Of a stretch of DNA of 64,000 bases, positions 45,180-55,519 are shown in pieces. The notes beneath the pieces are model-generated. The model was not told the origin of the DNA. It searched no databases and saw only the letters and a list, made by a program, of their open reading frames with translations. The stretch covers positions 67,153,741-67,217,740 of the forward strand of contig CM041465.1 of NCBI GenBank assembly GCA_023213395.1. The letters are read 5' to 3'. The position numbers and the translations under genes are program-made. The DNA is from Cycas panzhihuaensis (Eukaryota > Cycadophyta). Position 1 is the stretch's first letter. Every line of letters starts with the position of its first letter.

Positions 45180-48100
45180 TGTTTCTTAGCTACCAGGAAT
45201 AGATATAGATGGGTCGACTTAGGTAGGTGCAGGTATGCTTCTATCCCTCACCTCCATCAGTTCTACTAGAGGTGGATTGAAGCACTTTTACATTACATGA
45301 TTGTCTGGTTTATTGAGTGATCACTATGAATCTACTGCTTGATCATGCTGCATTATATCATTTCAACCTATGATGATCTAGGGATTCATATCCCATGGCA
45401 TCCCATAACCCTCCTTTGTGTCTCCATAATATCCCCAAGTACCTTTGGGCCTCTGTACCCTAGTACCATCACCTATAGATGCGTCATGACCCCTAGCACC
45501 TCGCCTAGGTCTAGTTGGCATTTTCCACCTATTTATCGACTCTTCTTGGGAATATTTTGCCTTTAGTACCTATTTGTTATAGGCTTTCCCAAGCCCCACA
45601 ACCCTTTCGTGCCACTTAAATAGAGTGTCATGCCCCTTAGGCCCAAAGTACCCTCTCTTTTGGGCTCCTAACGTTCTTTATCTTTTGTTTTTGCTTATGT
45701 TCTTCTGCACTGTGATAAAGATCATAGTACCACTACAAACTTCATGGTATTGTAAAGTTTACGGCGGTGTAACTGTCATATTTTATTTTTTTAAATTTGC
45801 CGTGACTAATTTTGCATTTATTACAAAATTGCCATGTGGAAGATATGTATTCCCAACCTAAGTCAAACCCTAATTGCTTGGTTGCGCTAGGGTTGGGTAT
45901 AAAAACCCAAAAACAACATTATTTCAGCCTCTTCTTACTCTCTTTCACTCAACTCTCCTAGCACTTCTTTAGAAAAATGCCCTACAACAAGGATAGAGCC
46001 TGCTACACTAGTGTCTCAGCCTACCATCAGTCTCCTACAGCTCTAAATACACTGTTGCAGTCCTGTAACATGGCCAACAAAGGGAAGGACATGTTCCAAG
46101 TTCTTCATCAAGTCCAGATCCACTCTCTTCACTTTAATCTCCTAATGGCTTACTGCTCTTTTGTGGTTTCACTTACAAACCCTATAAGGTTGGTCTCTCT
46201 CCTCTGTTTTACTAGTAGATCTACCTTTGATCTACCCATAATAGGTATTTCTGAGCTAATGGTTTATCCTTCTTTTGCTTTAAGCAACATAAACATAATT
46301 GGTTAGCACTTTTACAATAGTTTTCCTTTAGTTTTTACTATAAGCAAGAGGCAAACCCTCCCCATCTTGCTTATCTCTTTTGTTTTCCTCTTGGCTCTTT
46401 CCTGGTTATTGGAAGGGGGTAGCGAAGAAGAGATCTTCATGAAGAGTGAAAGGATTAAAGGTAGGGTTTTACACCCAACAAGCTTTCTCCTCACAGGCAT
46501 CCCCCTTCTCTCCTCATCTCTTCTTCCTCTGTGCTTTCCTTAAGCTCCCAAAAGGCCATTAGGAAGAAGACGACAACTAGCAATAGCATAGGTAGCCCCT
46601 TGCTGCGCTCACGATCATCTTCGTAGGTCCTACACACAAGGGACTCTAACCCTCCATTCTGTAGATTCTTATGCCTTTTAGCTTAACCCTATCATGGTTG
46701 CAATAGTTACACATTGCAACTTTTGCAACATTGACAGCATTAGCAACATTTTCTCTTGCTTTCCCACTTGCATCTCAAGGGTTTCTTGCATTCACCTTAC
46801 CTCATATTCTCTGATACTTGGACAACGTGGAGCACATCCAATCTGGAGGGTTTTCCATTTTGAGGCTATTCATCCTCCTTCTCTCTTTGCCCCCCTTTAT
46901 TCATGTAGTTTACTAAATGATAGAAAAGGAATGAGAAGTAATGTTGTGGTGAGGGACATTCCTTTTAGCTAAAAATCATGAGTCCTATTATTTGTTTTGT
47001 TGTGTATCTATCCCATGTATACTTAGCAACTCTTAGGAAAGGGTAAACTTGGTTTGATTTGCAGGTCACCTTGGTGTGCGTGGAGAACGAAGGGGATCCT
47101 GCTCTAGGTACGACCCCATCCTTCTAACCGGTACTTCTTTTGCTCTCAAAATCATAAGTTAAAGTTGTATTTGCTTTTGCATTTTTCTTGCAATGCTTTC
47201 TTTGCTATTTCATTTCCTTTGACTTGGGGGAAGATAAGGGGAACCCCTCATTTCTTCATCAGCACCACCTCACACTGTCTATGGTTGGAGAAAGATAAGG
47301 GTGATAGGTGTAATAAGGATAATGCCACTTCAACTGTCATATTCTAGGTACACCTTATGCTTTCCCTGTTTCCTTTTCTTCCCTCTCTTTTCCCCCCTTC
47401 ACCTATACATTATTTTGAGAAACGAAAAGAAGAAGAACTAGTTTTGGTCATTTATTGTCAACTAGTTTGCTCGCTTTTGTAGGAAAGTGTATGTAGTAAG
47501 AATCCTACATATTTGCATGCTCATCCCGTTGCATTGCTTAGTATGCTTGTATATTTTACATATGCTTTGCTTCATATAGCTGCCATTTGTATCCTTCCTT
47601 TCTTTTCTGCTTTTGCATTCAAAAGGTAAAGAGAGTGAGGTCATATGTGTGAATGAATGAGAGTGAGTCTTGTATTATCTTATTACTTTGAAAAGTTACC
47701 CCTTTACATGTAAGGATACATCGTCACAAATACCACACCATTTTCTTTTACAACCAACAAACACAAATATTGAGATGTTCCTTATTTGATCCTTATTCCT
47801 AAGATCTTCTTAGGTCTAGAACCTTTAGGGCGTCCCCCTTCTAAGGCTATTTTCTTGGTCCTCCCTACTCAGTTTGATTAAACCACTTAGGTATCGCCCT
47901 TTAGGCTCATACCTAACCTGTGAGCTTAACCCTCTTCTTCACCTCCTGAATGTGTATGCCACCCTTCTTCTCTACTAAAGTCGTTCCCTCTATACTCCCT
48001 CTCTATACAAGGAGCCATTCCCTCACTCTCTCTATCCTCCTTCCTTCAGCCATCCAAGGACAGGAGGGCCTCTTGTGAGGTTACTCAGGAAGCCAAGGAT

Positions 48101-48322
48101 ATCCCTCACTTGCCTATCACTCTAAACTGAATTAGAGTCACCTTGAAGGAGTTCGCGTACCATTTAGAGGTCCCAAACCTGCGTTCTGATGCATGATGTC
48201 CTTTGTGGGTGTCACTTTCTCTTGTTGTCATAGGTTTCTTGTCACTGCAATTTGATAGTTCAGATTGGCCTCATCCAAGCATAGCTATTCCTCCCACCCC
48301 CACCCCGAAAGGTGCAATTTCA
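45180..48322 (+). repeat. gypsy 5' LTR, copy B (3,143 bp)
   Basis: Starts TGTTTCTTAGCTACCAGGAA and ends GCAATTTCA. It keeps a clean promoter-like box GGGTTGGGTATAAAAACCC (TATAAAAA at 45,898-45,905), about 720 bp into the LTR. The GGAGGGTTTTCCATTTTGAGG block (about 46,842) and the end landmarks align with copies A and C. The presumed transcription start would lie some 30 bp after the box. Confidence 0.9.
45898..45905 (+). promoter_or_regulatory. TATA box of the gypsy LTR
   Basis: TATAAAAA within GGGTTGGGTATAAAAACCC. The equivalent sites are TTTAAAAA in copy A (32,090) and GATAAAAA in copy C (56,205). Conservation at one LTR position supports a promoter role. Confidence 0.65.
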
Positions 48323-48323
48323 C

Positions 48324-48342
48324 TAGCGACCATACCGGGGAC
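48324..48342 (+). promoter_or_regulatory. gypsy primer-binding site, copy B
   Basis: TAGCGACCATACCGGGGAC, one base after the LTR end TTTCA. It differs from copy C mainly at TGG to TAG. Confidence 0.75.
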
Positions 48343-48599
48343 CATGAGTAAGGGATTAATCCTCTCTCCCTTCCTGTTGGTGCTACTCCTTCCTAGTAGC
48401 TCTCTTTGGTTTGTTGGACGGCCCTAACGCTCACACCCCATTATACCTCTTGCTCCTTCTTCCAACCTACGAGTGGAACTTGTATGCGATCATTCTCACG
48501 TCACTTGCAAGGCCTCCCTCCTTTGTTGGAAGACCTATCTTATCACTCCCTTCCTTCATTGAATTCTAATTCAATTATGGAAGGATTTCCTTCGGATTG

Positions 48600-50880
48600 G
48601 ACATATCATGCCTGTGTATCTGAATCACATAAGCCTTCTACCTCTTTCTAAGGACCCACCTAAGAGGGTGAGGACCTTGTCTTTTATCTGGTTGACTAAG
48701 AACACCTACAACTTCACCACCTCTCTACTCATGAGGTAGAGGTCTCTTCTCCTCTAGAGTTCCACCACCCTGGTGGTGATTCTCATGAGGATCGCCTCGA
48801 CGGGTCCGTTTCATATAAGGTTCCTTCTACTTCTTATGATCAAGAAGATACTCCTCCTGTGGATGTTGTCAAAGCCCTTAGCTAATGATTCTAAGCCACT
48901 CGCCCCCACCCACATCCCAAGTGGTTCGAGAGCATCTTGCGAAGCGCTGTGCTTCCTTCTTCTACATCCACCTTACATCATCCATCCCATCTAATACCTC
49001 TACCTACAATGAGTTTACCTTTTATCCCATCTTCCTCTCCTCATGGACCATGCTCCTTAAGGACCACCCAAGGTATGTCCTCTTCCCAACTTGGGTTTAC
49101 CATGCCTCCTTCTAGCCAAACGACTACACCTCCACTGACTATAGTTTATCCACTGCCTGTTAGACCTAAGGGACTTGTATGCACCCCTACTTCTAGCCAT
49201 GTGGGGCTTGCCCTACACACCCTCAAGTTCAGCCTAGAGATTCTTCCCTTTATGTGCCTCCAAGATACACCTCTCAACCATGGGGTATGACGAGGGAAAC
49301 TCCCTCCCAGCTTATGGGGTGTACCCTTTGCACCGATATGGGGTCGCACCACCCATAGGCAACCCACATGGGTAAAACCCAATTCCACACCCCTATTTTC
49401 TATCCTCCTATGTCACATCTCATGTTGTGGCTTTCCAAGTAGGACAAGCCCCCTCCCAAGGCACCTTCTCTCAAGCTCCTTTCTAACAAGGGATGTTTCC
49501 TCAAGTAGGGATGGGTCCCTCACTCCCATTCGCTCCTATATATGTTTCTTTGAATGCGGGACTAGTATCCTCTCACCCAACGGGAGGAGGCCCATATCCC
49601 CTTTTGAACCAAACTCCCCAAGGAGGGTTTGGGTAACCTTGCCCACCTCCTCCTCTATCTCTTGTCGATCCTATGGTCTAGTCAAGGGTATACCCCTCTA
49701 TGGATTATAGATCAATGTCCTTATCTATTAAGGTAATAAGGACCAACTTACCGCCTCACCCTCTCGAGGTTCTTAAATTTGATAGGACCTCATCACAAGA
49801 CCCAATGGAGCATGTTCGTATATTTTCTATGGCATGCATTGATTACTGGGCCTATGACCATATCGTTATGAAACTATTCCCATGATCCCTTCAAGGCAAT
49901 GCCCTTAAGTGGTTTTATCGCCTGCCAACACATTCTATCTTTTCATTCCAATAACTCAAGGATGAATTCGTTAACTATTTTGACGTAGCCCGTGAGTTCA
50001 AGAGCGGAATGAAATCCATCTTGTCTCTTAAACAAGGTCACGATGAGACAAATCATGACTTTGTGAGATGCTTTCATGACCTTCTTCACTCCACAAAGGT
50101 AACTCTACCTGAAGAGTTGAAGAGGGACCTTTTTGTTAACACTTTTCGCCTAGAAATCTATGTTAAAGTCCTTAAAATAGGGGCAACAATGTATGATTCT
50201 ACCATATCCAAGTGTTGGGCGCTTTAGGCCATTGAGATCTAAGCAGGTCTCAAGAAGGCCCTCAAGCCCTCATAATGACATGAGGCAACTCCACCACTTC
50301 AAGAGACTAAAATCCAATAGCCTGCTAGGTCTTCTTCCCATCCAATCGAGAAGACTTTAGATCCTCTCACTTCTGCTATACATTTTTTCAAACATACCAT
50401 GAAGGAGCTCAAACTCCAAGCCCCTTCATCCCTCACCTCTCATAAACCAGTTCACCAGGTCTCTTAAGTCGTTCCCCTTAAGGGTGGTAATACCTAATCT
50501 TCTCAAATGAGGAAGCTCGATTCCTCCCTAGAGAAGAGATGATGTTCCATCCATGGGGAATATTTCTATAAAGATTCACAATGCTGGGCCCAACACCCTA
50601 GATCCACTCTAGAACGTGAGTCTTCTCCTAAATAGGCATCTAGGCCAAACCTAGACCAACTCGTCCACAAGGATCCTTTCTCCAAACACAGGGAATATGA
50701 TTGTAATAACCAACAAAAGGGTAACCGAAATAGGGGAAGGTCCCCAAACCCTTGCCTTTCATAAACCAAAGGGAAGGGTGCAAGGAACTCGTCCTCTTCT
50801 TCTGGATCTCTTGATCATCATACTCCTTCACCCTCTTAATCCCAAAACAAGGGAAAGAGAGTCATTTCAATGCTTAAGAC
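48600..50880 (+). pseudogene. gypsy gag, copy B, broken
   Basis: An acidic start (about 48,650-48,890, ending YDQEDTPPVDVV) and Pro-rich middle precede the core at 49,690-50,275: MDYRSMSLSI, PPHPLEVLKFDRTSSQDPM, ACIDYWAYDHIVMKLFP, then TGA at 49,883-49,885, FVNYFDV, LSLKQGHDETNHDFV and LKRDLFVN. The zinc-binding-like motif (about 50,530-50,580) reads CSIHGEYFYKDSQCW, with a TGA replacing the preceding Trp. The TGA at FP.SLQ is shared with copy C. Confidence 0.8.
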
Positions 50881-50959
50881 CACCTCATTGTATGCCTTAA
50901 CCTAGTCTCAAATAGCTAAAGGGGAAAACGATGCCTCTTCTTCCACACCTCATCTTGAT

Positions 50960-51660
50960 TCCTTTCAGGAGGTCCCTCTTTTAGAAGTCCCTACACTCTC
51001 TAAGACCATTCCTATGCACCCTGGTCACTATGACTTTCAAAGAGCTCTTCCCCAACCTATCGTGAAAGGGAAGCCATTTTCTATTATTGATAAGCTTCAC
51101 ACCATGGCCGCAGGGATGTCCATAATGGATGTCTTGAGGATCTTCCCTAAATAATGTACACTCCTCTTGGAAACCTTGTGATTGGGTGACGCATCTATTC
51201 ATGCCTTGGGTGTCGCCTCAAGTCGCGAACCCGTCATCTCTTTCGATCTTAAGGACCTTCCCCCAACCGGTGAAAGAGAATGCCAATGGAACTACCCCTT
51301 CACCATAACTATTGACACTCTCAACTACACTCTCCAAAGAACCATTGTGGATAATGGTTCTTCCATCAATGCCATGCCCTTGGATGTCATGCAAAAGCTT
51401 GGTATATCAGCAATAGAGCTAGTTCTATGACAGTGTCAAGGCTATGATGGTAGTAAAAAGACACACGTGGGATCAGTGTCCATCCCTCTCACTCTCATGG
51501 ACAAGACTGTTCTTACCAACATTGTAGTTCTCAACATTGACATCGACTACAACCTTTTATTAGGACACCTATGGCTTGACCAAATGGGAGCTATGTGTTC
51601 GTCTCATTGGGGACAACTTAAATTAGTCCATGAAGGATGAATGAAGCTCGTTGCTTGGGA
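50960..51660 (+). pseudogene. gypsy aspartic protease, copy B, broken
   Basis: An open frame (51,182-51,430) has ISFDLKDLPPTGERECQWNY and the active-site loop IVDNGSSINAMPL, with the catalytic Asp kept. After a TGA come GYDGSKKT, LTLMDK and YNLLLGHLWLDQMGAM (51,550-51,595). This is the best-preserved protease loop apart from copy C. Stops upstream and downstream prevent a continuous product. Confidence 0.8.
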
Positions 51661-51990
51661 GCCAACTCCCACCAAGCAATCTTGCCAACCCCATCAAGTT
51701 GCTTGTAATAAGGCCAAGGGCAATAAGGGCCCTTCTACTTGAGCCTTCGCTTGTTCGATTGACATCCATGATTCGTCCCCTTTAGAAGAAGGTCCTTTAT
51801 CTTCCTCCTCCAATCTTATATGCTTCATCCCCATTAGTGTAGGGAGTTATTGGTACCTTGCTATCCTTAGTGACGATGAGTCTGATGGTAAGGATGAGGA
51901 CCTTCCTCATCCCATATCCCTCCTAAACACTAGTAGGGAGCACTCTCTTCATTTCAGGCCCCCACATGAAACCCCTTCCTTAGAGGAAAT
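51660..51990 (+). pseudogene. start of gypsy pol linker, copy B, cut by copia
   Basis: Continues from protease with GSYWYLAILSDDESDGKDED then LPHPISLLNTSRE (about 51,845-51,940), matching the linker of A and C. It ends at GAAAT (51,986-51,990), the likely target duplication of the copia insertion. Its second copy would lie outside the window. Confidence 0.75.
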
Positions 51991-52621
51991 TGTTGGATAT
52001 TGTGATAACAATATTTTGGTATGTTTTCGACGCGGTTTCCCCCCTTAATCTTTCTCAGGGGGTTCCAAGGGGTGCAGGAGCCCCCCTTGGCCTAAGTGTG
52101 CGAGGGGCATGGAACGCCCCTCACTAAGAGGGGGTTTGGGAGCGATAGCCCTCGACCTGAAAAATAAGCCCTGTAAACCATATTAAAATGTAAAGAGAAT
52201 CAGGGTTGTTCAAAATAAATACCCTAGATTCTACGGTTGAGATCCATGCTTTGGATGTCCCTCTCATATAACTTGCTTTAGGGCTTTTCTTATTATGTTG
52301 TATGTAATATAATGTACTATGATGAGGGTGGCGGCTGGTTGTTGTTCTTTAGAGAACTCTATAACTAAGATATATTATTTCTCCATTCTACAGTAATAAA
52401 GATCGATACCTTTCTTGTGTGGATGTTTCCCTAGTGCACTGCTAGGGTTTTACCATGTTATATCAGGTGCATATGTGATATTTAGCTTATATATTGATGT
52501 TATTGTATTATCTCTGATTTTAGAACTTGCATGTTAAATCTTAGTTTTGATTCCTATAACTAGTTGCAAAATAGTTCAGATCTTGTGGCGGTTTAAGGTT
52601 TGGGACGTTATATTCTCAATA
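51991..52621 (+). repeat. copia 5' LTR (631 bp)
   Basis: From TGTTGGATATTGTGATAACA to TCTCAATA, then the primer site. It aligns with 25,320-25,974. A GC-rich block at 52,035-52,165 contains a perfect seven-base inverted repeat, GAGGGGC (52,102-52,108) and GCCCCTC (52,116-52,122). Confidence 0.92.
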
Positions 52622-52623
52622 AG

Positions 52624-52636
52624 TGATATCAGAGCC
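52624..52636 (+). promoter_or_regulatory. copia primer-binding site
   Basis: TGATATCAGAGCC, one transition from the Met-tRNA complement TGGTATCAGAGCC, two bases after the LTR end. Confidence 0.88.
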
Positions 52637-52691
52637 ACTTTTATTTTGTAACAAATTTGTGAAGGTTTTGGTGTCGGATTTTCTACACCAA

Positions 52692-53552
52692 ATGGTGAAA
52701 CTAGTAGGTGCAAAGTTTGAGGTGGAGAAATTCAATGGTAAGAACAACTTCGAGTTGTGGAAGCTAAAAGCACATGATATTCTTATACAGCAGGGTTTAT
52801 ACAAAGACCTTACAGGTAAATTGAAGAAACCTGTAGGGATGGACGATGATGATTGGTATGACTTAGATCAAAAGGCACTTAGCACAATATGATTGTGCTT
52901 GATAGATGTAGTCTTGTTTAATATTGTAAGGGACAAGACATCAACAGGATTATGGACCTGGTTTGAAGGCCTATATATGACCAAATCAGTAACAAATCGA
53001 ATCTACCTAAAAAGGCAACTATACTCCTTACAGATGAAGGAAGGTATAAAAATTACTGGCCATTTAAATATTTTTAATACTCTTATTTATCAGTTGATTA
53101 TTATCGATGTTAAAATTGAGGATGAGGATAAGGTTGTTACCTTGTTATGCTCATTACCCGAATCCTTGGATAATATTATCATCTCAATTAGTTTTAGCAC
53201 TACAGATGTATTGGATTATGATTCTATTATGAGTGCTTTGCTAATGGAAGAAGTACAGAGGAAATCTAGTCTTGAAACCTCCACATGAGAAGCCATGAAA
53301 GTAAGGGGTAGAACGTTTGAAAGAGGACAAAACTCCAGGGATACAACGAGGTCCAAGTTAGAAAGCAAAAAGAGTAAGCTCAGTTGTTGGCATTATAATA
53401 AGACGGGTCACCTCAAGAAGGATTGTTACAAAAGGAAGGAGTTTCAGAAAAAGGAAGATCCTGCCAAGGAGGCGAATCAGGTGGAGTCAAATCAAGGTAT
53501 GGATGATGATGTCTTGGTTGCTTATAATGTTTCTCATTATCACCATGACTGA
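52692..53552 (+). pseudogene. copia gag, three stops
   Basis: Starts MVKLVGAKFEVEKFNGKNNF at 52,692. The frame continues in phase through TGA at 52,890 and TGA at 53,286 to TGA at 53,550. Capsid blocks include LWTWFEGLYMTKS, YLKRQLYSLQM, LNIFNTLIYQL and LLCSLPESLDN. The zinc knuckle reads CWHYNKTGHLKKDC (about 53,380-53,425): CCHC with its second Cys replaced by Tyr. Length fits a Tnt1-type gag. The stops are single substitutions, with no frameshift, so decay is moderate. Confidence 0.9.
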
Positions 53553-54120
53553 TTATTAGATTTAGGTGCTTTACACCACATGTATCCACCCAATAGTTGG
53601 TTCTCATCATACCAACCTCTTGATGGTGGTGATGTGCTTATGGGAAATTAAGTTTCTTGTAAGACAGTGGGTATTGGTAGCATCAGAATTAAGATGTTCG
53701 ATGGGGTAGTCAGAATATTAACTAAGGTTAGACATGTACCTGATCTGAAAAGGAATATGATTTCCTTGGGTGAACTAGATTTAGGTTATTTTAAGCATAT
53801 AGGTCATGAAGGAGCCCTAAAGGTGTCAAAGGGTGCCTTAGTTATTATGAAAGCCTTAAAGAAAGGAAGTCTTTACATTTTAGTGGGAAGTACAGATGTC
53901 AGCCAAGCAGCTACAATATTAAAGATTACAGAAGATCCAGCTCAGTTATGACATCAGAGACTTGGGCATATGAGTGAGAGAGGACTTAAGATGCTGATAA
54001 ACTCTAAGTTACTTCCTAACTTGCAGCTTTCAGATTTAGCTTTCTATAAACATTGTATTTTCAGAAAGTAGTGTAGACTTAGGTTTAAAGTAGGGAGTCA
54101 CACTAGTAAAGGTGTTCTAG
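53553..54120 (+). pseudogene. copia protease and pre-integrase, broken
   Basis: LLDLGALHHMYP (about 53,553) is the copia protease active site, where DSGAS has become DLGAL. After a TAA come VGIGSIRIKMFDG, VRHVPDLKRNMISLGEL (53,715-53,775) and the pre-integrase HHCC block (HQRLGHMSERGLK at about 53,952, then CIFRK). The Ser to Leu change next to the catalytic Asp should abolish activity. Confidence 0.87.
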
Positions 54121-54851
54121 ATTACATACATTCATATGTATGCGGACCAGCCCCTAAAATATCTTGCGGAGGATCATTGTATTATGTCACATTTATAGAT
54201 GATTACTCTAAGAAGGTATGGGTCTATTTTTTGAAAAGGAAATCTAAAGTTTTCAGTGTGTTCATGCAGTTCAAGGCTCTAGTTGAGAACAATATTGGTA
54301 AGACAATCAAATGTCTAAGAACTAACAATGGAGGTGATTTCAACTCCTTGGAGTTTGAGAACTATTGTAGAGAAGCTGGGATCGAAAGACACAAGACCAC
54401 TAGCTATACTCCACAGCAAAATGATATTGTTGAGCACATGAATAGGACACTCTTAGAAAGAGCAAGAAGTATGTTAAGTAATACAGGAGTGGAGCAGGGC
54501 TTGTGGGCAGAAGCTGTTCAAACAACTTGCTATCTAGTAAACAGGTCACCATCACTTGTAATAGATTGCAAGATTCTTGATGAGGTATGGACTGGACATC
54601 CATGTGATTATTCAAATTTAAAAGTTTTTGGTTGTGATGCTTATGCCTGGATTGACAAAAATAAACGTTCAAATTTAGACCCAAAATCCAAGAGATATAT
54701 CTTTGTTGGTTATGGTGATAAGGATGTTGTGAAGGGATATAGGTTGTGGGATCCTACTTCCTACAAAATCACCATTAGCAGAGATGTTGTATTTGATGAA
54801 TCTCCCCTTCTAAAATTAGATAATGGAGAAGTTGAAATGAAACAGGAGTAG
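54121..54851 (+). pseudogene. copia integrase, core nearly open
   Basis: The longest credible frame of this element (54,177-54,851, 224 codons) covers the integrase core: YYVTFIDDYSKKVWVYFLK, LRTNNGGDF, TPQQNDIVEHMNRTL, then the C-terminal LKVFGCDAYAW, YIFVGYG and YRLWDP..Y. The catalytic triad should be D, D, E. The first Asp (FIDD) and the Glu (54,432-54,434) are present, but the second Asp is Asn (54,324-54,326; RTDNGG to RTNNGG). Confidence 0.92.
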
Positions 54852-55059
54852 AAAGATGAACATTAATAGGTCAAGTTTTAAACCCAACCATCTTTGGAAT
54901 GAGAAGAGTAGAAAGATCTTTCTGAAGATGAATCTGCAACAAATTTATAGGAGTATGTAGACACTCCTCTTCCAACAGTTAGAAGATCTACATGAGTTAG
55001 TCATCCACCTGATAGGTACAGCCTGTCTACTTCTATTGCTTTGATTTCTAATGATGGTA

Positions 55060-55519
55060 AGCCTACATGTTATCAAGAAGTAATAGATGATATCCATAGT
55101 AAGAAGTGGAAGAGGGCTATGTAGGAAGAGATAGATGCATTGAAGAAAAATAATTCATGGGACTTGATAGAACTTCCACATGGCAGGAAGACTGTTGTTT
55201 ACAGGTAGGTTTTTAAGATGAAAACATATGTCGTTAGAAATATTGAAAAATACAGGGCAAGATTGGTAGCTAAAGGCTATGTATAGAAAGAAGGTATTGA
55301 CTTTCATGAGATCTTTTTCCCAGTTGTCAAACTTATTTCAATTTGAGTACTGTTAGCATTAGTAGCTTCTCTTGATTTGGAGCTGGAGTAGTTAGATGTA
55401 AAAATAGCTTTTCTACATGGAGATTTAGATGAGGAAATCTATATGGATCAACCATAAGGGTTTGTATAGGATGGTAGAAAAAGACTTATTTACAGGATCA
55501 GGAAATCATTGTATGGCCT
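55060..55519 (+). pseudogene. copia reverse transcriptase, N-terminal part
   Basis: Reads YQEVIDDIHSKKWKRAM, EEIDALKKNNSWDLIELPHG, KYRARLVAKGY, GIDFHEIFFPVVKL, LDVKIAFLHGDLDEEIYMDQ and RIRKSLYGL, with scattered TAG and TGA stops. It stops at 55,519, where the LTR of gypsy copy C begins. The YVDD catalytic block is beyond the insertion. Confidence 0.9.

Larger units (their letters stand above)
45180..51990 (+). mobile_element. Ty3/gypsy element, copy B, interrupted by copia
   Basis: A 3.1-kb 5' LTR, primer-binding site, gag, protease and the start of the protease-RT linker. It is cut at 51,990 by the 5' LTR of a copia element, right after the block KDEDLPHP. The rest of B should follow the copia (and copy C) beyond the window. 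B itself sits in the minus-strand gypsy fragment. Confidence 0.88.
51991..55519 (+). mobile_element. Tnt1/Tork-like copia element, 5' two-thirds
   Basis: 5' LTR, Met-tRNA primer-binding site, gag with zinc knuckle, protease, pre-integrase, integrase and reverse transcriptase up to RKSLYGL. There the 5' LTR of gypsy copy C begins (55,520). Gag and integrase blocks (KFNGKNNFELWK, GYRLWDPTSYK, RDVVFDES) are of the Tnt1/Tork type. The same LTR family gives the solo LTR at 6,946 and the 3' half at 24,105. The remainder should lie beyond copy C, outside the window. Confidence 0.92.

Noticed and set aside
45180-48322. The LTR at 45,180 as the 3' LTR of copy A
   Set aside because: It is followed by a primer-binding site and gag, so it is the 5' LTR of copy B. 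It also directly interrupts a minus-strand gypsy linker and does not follow a polypurine tract of A.
48937-49388. Overlapping open frames of 70-117 codons around the gag N-terminus of copy B
   Set aside because: They lie in other frames or on the other strand of the low-complexity Pro/Ser-rich gag region and share no protein with copies A and C.
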